From NCBI GenBank assembly GCA_934247335.1, contig CAKQJJ010000042.1:1-9079 (forward strand): a DNA stretch of 9,079 nucleotides, given 5' to 3'. The notes under the pieces are model-generated. The model made no database searches and was not told where the DNA came from. It saw only the letters and a program-made list of their open reading frames with translations. A program made the position numbers and the translations under genes. This DNA is from an uncultured Clostridia bacterium (GTDB lineage: Bacteria > Bacillota > Clostridia > Christensenellales > Pumilibacteraceae). Numbering within the stretch: position 1 is the first letter of the stretch; each line of letters begins with the position of its first letter. Positions 5,660-9,079 of the stretch are shown in pieces.

Positions 5660-7549
5660 TTATTTAAGCGGAATGATGCCTTCGGGAAGAACCGCAACCT
5701 TAAATCTGTCGTTAATGTTAAGCTTGGGCGCTCCGTCGAACATAGCGGTGAAGTACGTATCCATTCCGGCAAGATTTGCGTAAACGACCGTCTTGTCACC
5801 CAGGCAATCGGCGTCGCCGACGATGACGGAAACGATAAGATAGGGGTTGGCAGCCATGGTTGCCTTGTCGATGGTGAACTTGGAGAAGTCGAGCATGATC
5901 TTCTGTTCGCCGGGCGTAAATCTGTTGTCGGTGTCCTCGAATACGAGCTTGGTGTTGCCGAACGTAACCGTGCATTTGGTGCCGTTCTTTGCGACCTTTG
6001 CGTTTGCGGTGTTCTGGCTGATGGGGCTGTACGCGATGAGCGCGTTTTCGGTTTCTGCATCGTAGAACATGAGCTTGTCGGGATCGGTGTAGTAAGTGAT
6101 CTTCTCACCGCTCCTGAGTTCGTCTTCAAGCGCGTGTTTTGCGATCATGAAGCCGATTTTACCCGCAACCTTGGTGTAAACCGCGTTGAAACGGGGATAA
6201 GCGTCGGTGAATTCCACTTCGCCGTTTATCACGCCGAAGCCTTCCTTTTCTTCGGTGAAAAGCTGTTCGGGGGAGATACCCAGTTTGATGGTTCTGCCGT
6301 CGATGATGGACGTATCCACGATTCTCGAAAGCACTTTATCGGTGAGCGCGATGTCGGTGTCGCCGAACTTAACGGCAACGGTGCCGTCCGCGCGGGTGTA
6401 GACGTTTGCGTCAACCATGTTGTAAGCAGGTACGCCGATAATGGTGAGCTCGGTGGTGGGATCGAACAGGTGAATGTGATGCGAGTCAACCGCAAGTTTT
6501 ACGTGTTCGTCCGCCTTAACCTTGGTACGGGCGTCGATACGGGCGATTACGTAGTCGTCCTTGCCGTCGATGTCCATGTACAGGTAAGTTTCGTTACCCA
6601 GTTTTTCCATAACGTCTACGTGAGCTTCGATTATGGTGTCGGGCGAATTTGCGATGAACACTTCCTCGTCGTGAATGTCTTCGGGGCGGATACCCAGAAC
6701 GACGGGCTGATGGAAGTATTTTTCGTCGATTATTCTGTTTGCCTTTTCGGGCGAGATAACTATTTTATTCTTGCCGAAAGTTGCGTACGTAACGCCGTTC
6801 TCGCGGGAGAGCGTTGCGTTGAACAGGTTCATCTGCGGGGATCCTAAGAAGGTTGCGACGAACAGGTTCTGCGGGCTGTCGTACAGGAACTGAGGAGTAT
6901 CGACCTGCTGCATGATACCGTCTTTCATGACGACGATACGGGTACCCATGGTCATTGCCTCTATCTGGTCGTGGGTGACGTAAATAAAGGTGGTTGCAAG
7001 CTTGTTGTGAAGCTTGGTGATTTCGGTTCTCATCTGCACGCGCAGTTTTGCGTCGAGGTTGGACAACGGTTCGTCGAGAAGGAATACCTTCGGTTCGCGG
7101 ACTATTGCACGGCCCAGCGCGACACGCTGACGCTGACCGCCGGAAAGAGCCTTCGGCTTACGAGCGAGAAGAGGCTCGATACCGAGGATGGCTGCGGCTT
7201 CGCGCACGCGGGAATCTATTTCCTGAGGATCTACTTTACGCAGTTTAAGACCGAATGCCATGTTGTCGTAAACGGTCATGTGCGGATACAGAGCGTAGTT
7301 CTGGAACACCATCGCTATATCGCGGTCCTTAGGATCGGCGTCGTTGACCAGCTTATCGTCGATGTAAAGCTCGCCCGCGGTGATTTCTTCCAGACCTGCG
7401 ATCATACGCAAGGTGGTGGATTTACCGCAGCCGGAAGGTCCGACGAATACGATAAACTCTTTATCGTCGACTTCGAGGTTGAAGTCGCTTACAGCCTTGA
7501 CGTTGCCGTCGTAGATCTTGTAAATGTGTCTTAAAGAAAGGCTTGACAT
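5660..7549 (-). CDS. MsmK/UgpC/MalK-type carbohydrate ABC transporter ATPase with enlarged C-terminus
   Basis: This 629-residue protein would power sugar import by ATP hydrolysis on the inner face of the membrane. The N-terminal ABC domain (1-235) is complete: Walker A GPSGCGKST (37-45), Q-loop Gln83, LSGGQ (135-139), Walker B VFLLDE (155-160), SNLDAKLR D-loop (163-170) and switch His193. A normal MalK-type regulatory domain (about 241-371) contains LGIRPED and ends HLFDPTTE. Family members stop near residue 370. Here two more diverged copies follow: 378-505, with LGISPEQL, and 514-629, more degenerate. No permease or binding-protein gene adjoins it, so it may be a shared ATPase serving several sugar importers, as MsmK does in streptococci. 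Start ATG 7549 follows TAAGGAGAA and a promoter. Family is certain; the role of the extra domains is unknown. Confidence 0.95.
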   Translation of the reverse strand: MSSLSLRHIYKIYDGNVKAVSDFNLEVDDKEFIVFVGPSGCGKSTTLRMIAGLEEITAGELYIDDKLVNDADPKDRDIAMVFQNYALYPHMTVYDNMAFGLKLRKVDPQEIDSRVREAAAILGIEPLLARKPKALSGGQRQRVALGRAIVREPKVFLLDEPLSNLDAKLRVQMRTEITKLHNKLATTFIYVTHDQIEAMTMGTRIVVMKDGIMQQVDTPQFLYDSPQNLFVATFLGSPQMNLFNATLSRENGVTYATFGKNKIVISPEKANRIIDEKYFHQPVVLGIRPEDIHDEEVFIANSPDTIIEAHVDVMEKLGNETYLYMDIDGKDDYVIARIDARTKVKADEHVKLAVDSHHIHLFDPTTELTIIGVPAYNMVDANVYTRADGTVAVKFGDTDIALTDKVLSRIVDTSIIDGRTIKLGISPEQLFTEEKEGFGVINGEVEFTDAYPRFNAVYTKVAGKIGFMIAKHALEDELRSGEKITYYTDPDKLMFYDAETENALIAYSPISQNTANAKVAKNGTKCTVTFGNTKLVFEDTDNRFTPGEQKIMLDFSKFTIDKATMAANPYLIVSVIVGDADCLGDKTVVYANLAGMDTYFTAMFDGAPKLNINDRFKVAVLPEGIIPLK

Positions 7550-7584
7550 AATTTTCTCCTTATGGTTTTTCTTTGTTTACCAAT

Positions 7585-7613
7585 AGTATAAACCATTTAA
7601 AGAAAATTTGCAA
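7585..7613 (-). promoter_or_regulatory. Probable promoter for the ABC ATPase gene
   Basis: On the minus strand TTGCAA (7613-7608) and TATACT (7590-7585) are separated by 17 bases. Transcription would start near 7578, leaving a leader of about 29 bases before the ATG at 7549, with a TAAGGAGAA ribosome binding site. The -35 box is only a moderate match. It is divergent from, and about 80 bases away from, the aminotransferase promoter. Confidence 0.65.
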
Positions 7614-7644
7614 GGAAATTGCGCACGGTTTTTAATTATTTTTC

Positions 7645-7659
7645 TGTGCATAACGCACA
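7645..7659. repeat. Small inverted repeat in the divergent intergenic region
   Basis: TGTGC and GCACA form a five-base perfect inverted repeat around ATAAC. It lies between the two divergent promoters (7585-7613 and 7693-7721), where an operator for either gene could sit. The rest of 7550-7761 holds the two promoters, a short AT-rich stretch and nothing else recognisable. Confidence 0.3.
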
Positions 7660-7692
7660 ATCAATCTTTGCAAGCCGATTTGCGCGCCGGTA

Positions 7693-7721
7693 TTGACAAA
7701 CGGCGGAAAATAGTGTATAAT
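7693..7721 (+). promoter_or_regulatory. Perfect-consensus sigma-A promoter for the aminotransferase
   Basis: TTGACA (7693-7698) and TATAAT (7716-7721) both match the consensus exactly with a 17-base spacer. Transcription would start near 7728, giving a leader of about 34 bases. Such a strong core promoter usually needs a repressor for control, and a direct repeat lies just downstream. Confidence 0.92.
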
Positions 7722-7728
7722 GTTTACA

Positions 7729-7750
7729 ATTAAACGATAATCATTAAACG
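7729..7750 (+). promoter_or_regulatory. Direct repeat ATTAAACG at the aminotransferase transcription start, possible operator
   Basis: ATTAAACG occurs at 7729-7736 and again at 7743-7750, a 14-base period, directly across the predicted transcription start. The first copy is also half of the inverted repeat GTTTA-CAAT-TAAAC (7722-7735). The string AAACGATAAT (7732-7741) recurs in the eda leader. It does not match the ArgR/AhrC arginine box well. Assignment as an operator is inference. Confidence 0.4.
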
Positions 7751-7761
7751 GGACAATAAAG

Positions 7762-9018
7762 ATGAGCATAAAAAACGACTCGGACAAGAACAAAAAGCGC
7801 GATTACTCCGCTCAACCGCCCGACTTTGAAACCATAAAGAAATTAAACGCGAAAAACTACATGAACGTGTTCAATCGCCAGAATCTGTGCTTTATAAGCG
7901 GCGAGGGAAACGTTTTAACCGACATCTACGGCAAAAAATACGTGGATTTCGTATCCGGACTGGGCGTAAACACGCTTGGATACAATCACCCAAAACTCAC
8001 TCAGGCGGTGTGCGATCAGGCGAAAAGGCTTATTCATTCGTCCAACCTCTACTACAATCGCGAACAGGCGATTCTGTGCGAGAAGTTTCTCGACGGCACC
8101 ATATTCGACAAAATGTTTCTTGCCAATTCGGGCGCGGAAGCAAACGAATGCGCGATAAAACTGGTGCGAAAGTATTACAAACTCAAAGAACAGAACAAGC
8201 CGTGTTTCGTAACGGCGCTCGGCTCGTTCCACGGCAGAACCATGGGCGCGCTTACGGCAACCGGGCAAAAGAGCCACTACTCCACTTACGAGCCGCTCCC
8301 GGCGGGGTTCTTCCACATACCGTACAACGATTTTTCGGCGCTTAAAGACATGCTAAACTCGCGCGACGACATAGGCGCGGTAATGCTGGAAACGGTGCAA
8401 AGCCGAAGCGTCATCACTCCCGCCACGTACGACTATCTGGTAAACGCGTACGCGCTGTGCCGAAGCCGCGGAATACTGTTCATACTGGACGAAGTTCAGA
8501 CCGGCATGGGCAGAACGGGAAAAATGTTCGCGTTCGAGCATCACGGGCTGCAACCCGACATAGTGACGCTGGGCAAGGGCATGGGCGGCGGACTGCCGAT
8601 AAGCGCGGTGCTGGCTCGCGGCGAAGTGGCGCACGCGTTTGAAACCGGCGACCACGGCTCCACTCTTTCGGGCAATCAGCTGGCTTGCGCGGCGGCTACG
8701 GTGGTCATCGACGAACTGAAAAACGGCTTATTGGAACAGGTTGCCGAAAAGGGCGAATATTTAAAAGGCAGGCTGTCGTATTTTTCAAAATACAATTTCA
8801 TCACCGACATATGCGGAACCGGACTGTTGCAGGGAATGCAGCTTTCGCCGGACGTCAACGGCAATTACGTCGCTTCGATGCTGTTGCAAAAAGGCATCCT
8901 GATCAACTGCACGCGTAAAAACTTTTTGCGCTTTCTGCCGCCCTACACCATCGAAAAACAACAAATCGACATGCTTTGCGAGGGCTTGGAAGAGATATTC
9001 GCAAACACGAACGTCTGA
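7762..9018 (+). CDS. Class III PLP-dependent aminotransferase, ArgD (acetylornithine aminotransferase) family
   Basis: This 418-residue fold-type I PLP enzyme matches ArgD/ornithine aminotransferases along its length. Motifs in order: GEGNVLTDIYGKKYVDF (47-63), SGAEANE (123-129, PLP phosphate), FHGRT with Arg159 (156-160), LDEVQTGMGRTG with Asp243 (242-253), Schiff-base Lys272 in TLGKGMGGG, GDHGSTLSGNQLACAA (296-311) and C-terminal FLRFLPP with Arg390. GDHGST.GGNPLACAA is typical of ArgD, which makes N-acetylornithine in arginine synthesis. The usual EP(V/I)QGEGG loop is instead ETVQSRSV (210-217), with Arg215 where the gate Glu normally sits, so the amino donor or acceptor may differ. The N-terminus (1-20) is Lys/Asp-rich. 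ATG 7762 has only a weak GGGAC upstream, but starting at Met34 would cut into the conserved fold. Another acetylornithine-like or omega-aminotransferase remains possible. Confidence 0.88.
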   Translation: MSIKNDSDKNKKRDYSAQPPDFETIKKLNAKNYMNVFNRQNLCFISGEGNVLTDIYGKKYVDFVSGLGVNTLGYNHPKLTQAVCDQAKRLIHSSNLYYNREQAILCEKFLDGTIFDKMFLANSGAEANECAIKLVRKYYKLKEQNKPCFVTALGSFHGRTMGALTATGQKSHYSTYEPLPAGFFHIPYNDFSALKDMLNSRDDIGAVMLETVQSRSVITPATYDYLVNAYALCRSRGILFILDEVQTGMGRTGKMFAFEHHGLQPDIVTLGKGMGGGLPISAVLARGEVAHAFETGDHGSTLSGNQLACAAATVVIDELKNGLLEQVAEKGEYLKGRLSYFSKYNFITDICGTGLLQGMQLSPDVNGNYVASMLLQKGILINCTRKNFLRFLPPYTIEKQQIDMLCEGLEEIFANTNV

Positions 9019-9033
9019 CAAAACAGTAATCAC

Positions 9034-9047
9034 CGGCGGAAACGCCG
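9034..9047 (+). other. GAAA-tetraloop hairpin between the aminotransferase and the next gene
   Basis: CGGCG-GAAA-CGCCG is a five-base perfect stem closed by a GNRA tetraloop, followed by TTTAAC. It starts 15 bases after the aminotransferase stop codon and ends seven bases before the AGGAGG of the next gene. The T-run is too short for an efficient terminator; a partial terminator or an mRNA-processing or stabilising stem is possible. Confidence 0.4.
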
Positions 9048-9065
9048 TTTAACAGGAGGAAAATT

Positions 9066-9079
9066 ATGAAAAAACCGGC
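9066..9079 (+). CDS. Start of a downstream gene, cut off by the window edge
   Basis: ATG at 9066 is preceded by a perfect AGGAGG (9054-9059) with six bases between the two, and reads Met-Lys-Lys-Pro before the window ends. It is 47 bases after the aminotransferase stop codon on the same strand, so co-transcription is likely. Four codons are too few to identify a product. If the aminotransferase is truly ArgD, another arginine-synthesis gene is a reasonable guess but is not supported by sequence. Confidence 0.7.

Noticed and set aside
5596..6129. A 177-codon minus-strand frame inside and past the end of the ATPase gene
   Set aside because: It is an out-of-frame shadow, very rich in Ser, Thr, Pro and Arg, with no ribosome binding site, and it runs through the terminator.
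6134..6847. A 237-codon open frame on the plus strand opposite the ABC ATPase
   Set aside because: It is rich in Val, Phe and Asp as expected from the complement of the real gene, resembles no family I recognise, and lies entirely within a well-supported coding region.
7614..7690. A riboswitch in the divergent intergenic region
   Set aside because: It lies upstream of both predicted transcription starts rather than in a leader, and only a five-base hairpin is visible.
7722..7750. Arginine-repressor (ArgR/AhrC) box upstream of the aminotransferase
   Set aside because: The sequence lacks the TGAAT-AT-rich-ATTCA symmetry of known arginine boxes; only AT-richness is shared.

Overview
The window looks like chromosomal core sequence from a low-to-mid GC Gram-positive bacterium, probably a gut-type member of Clostridia (Bacillota). 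This is inferred from AGGAGG-type ribosome binding sites, promoters close to the sigma-A consensus with 17-base spacers, the rpsF-ssb-rpsR gene order, a four-ligand zinc-type S18, and a stand-alone MsmK/UgpC-type sugar-transport ATPase. No tRNA, rRNA, CRISPR array, insertion sequence or phage gene is visible. No gene-free stretch exceeds about 212 bases.

Layout. Everything from 1 to 7549 is on the minus strand. At the left edge a KDPG/KHG aldolase gene (eda, 151-786) overlaps the start of a truncated NOL1/NOP2/Sun-type RNA methyltransferase (1-154) by an ATGA junction; a consensus promoter lies upstream of eda. Next comes the rpsF-ssb-rpsR operon (1967-923) with a consensus promoter, a leader holding three small hairpins and a clean intrinsic terminator. 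Upstream of it is a two-gene unit: a long surface lipoprotein (2733-4886) followed after 12 bases by an Sfp-type phosphopantetheinyl transferase (2133-2720). Then come a YfcE-type phosphodiesterase (5024-5566) and a sugar-ABC ATPase (5660-7549), separated by a terminator and a second strong hairpin. A divergent intergenic region (7550-7761) carries back-to-back promoters and leads to an ArgD-family aminotransferase on the plus strand (7762-9018). The first codons of another plus-strand gene start at 9066.

Most unusual content. (1) The lipoprotein joins a lipobox, proline-free collagen-like Gly-X-Y segments alternating with a repeated beta-rich module, an HtrA-type serine protease with an intact His-Asp-Ser triad, and a C-terminal PDZ-like domain. 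It reads as a surface-anchored protease on a collagen-like stalk. (2) The ABC ATPase is 629 residues, about 260 longer than its family, because the C-terminal TOBE/MalK-type regulatory domain appears to be present three times in tandem. (3) The aminotransferase has lost the usual Gln-Gly-Glu gate motif, with Arg in place of the Glu. (4) The eda and aminotransferase promoters share a 10-base motif, each within a short direct repeat just downstream of the -10 box.

Functional picture. Most genes are housekeeping (ribosome, single-stranded DNA binding, carbon and amino-acid metabolism, sugar uptake, carrier-protein activation). The lipoprotein protease and the enlarged transport ATPase are the two candidates for undescribed architectures.
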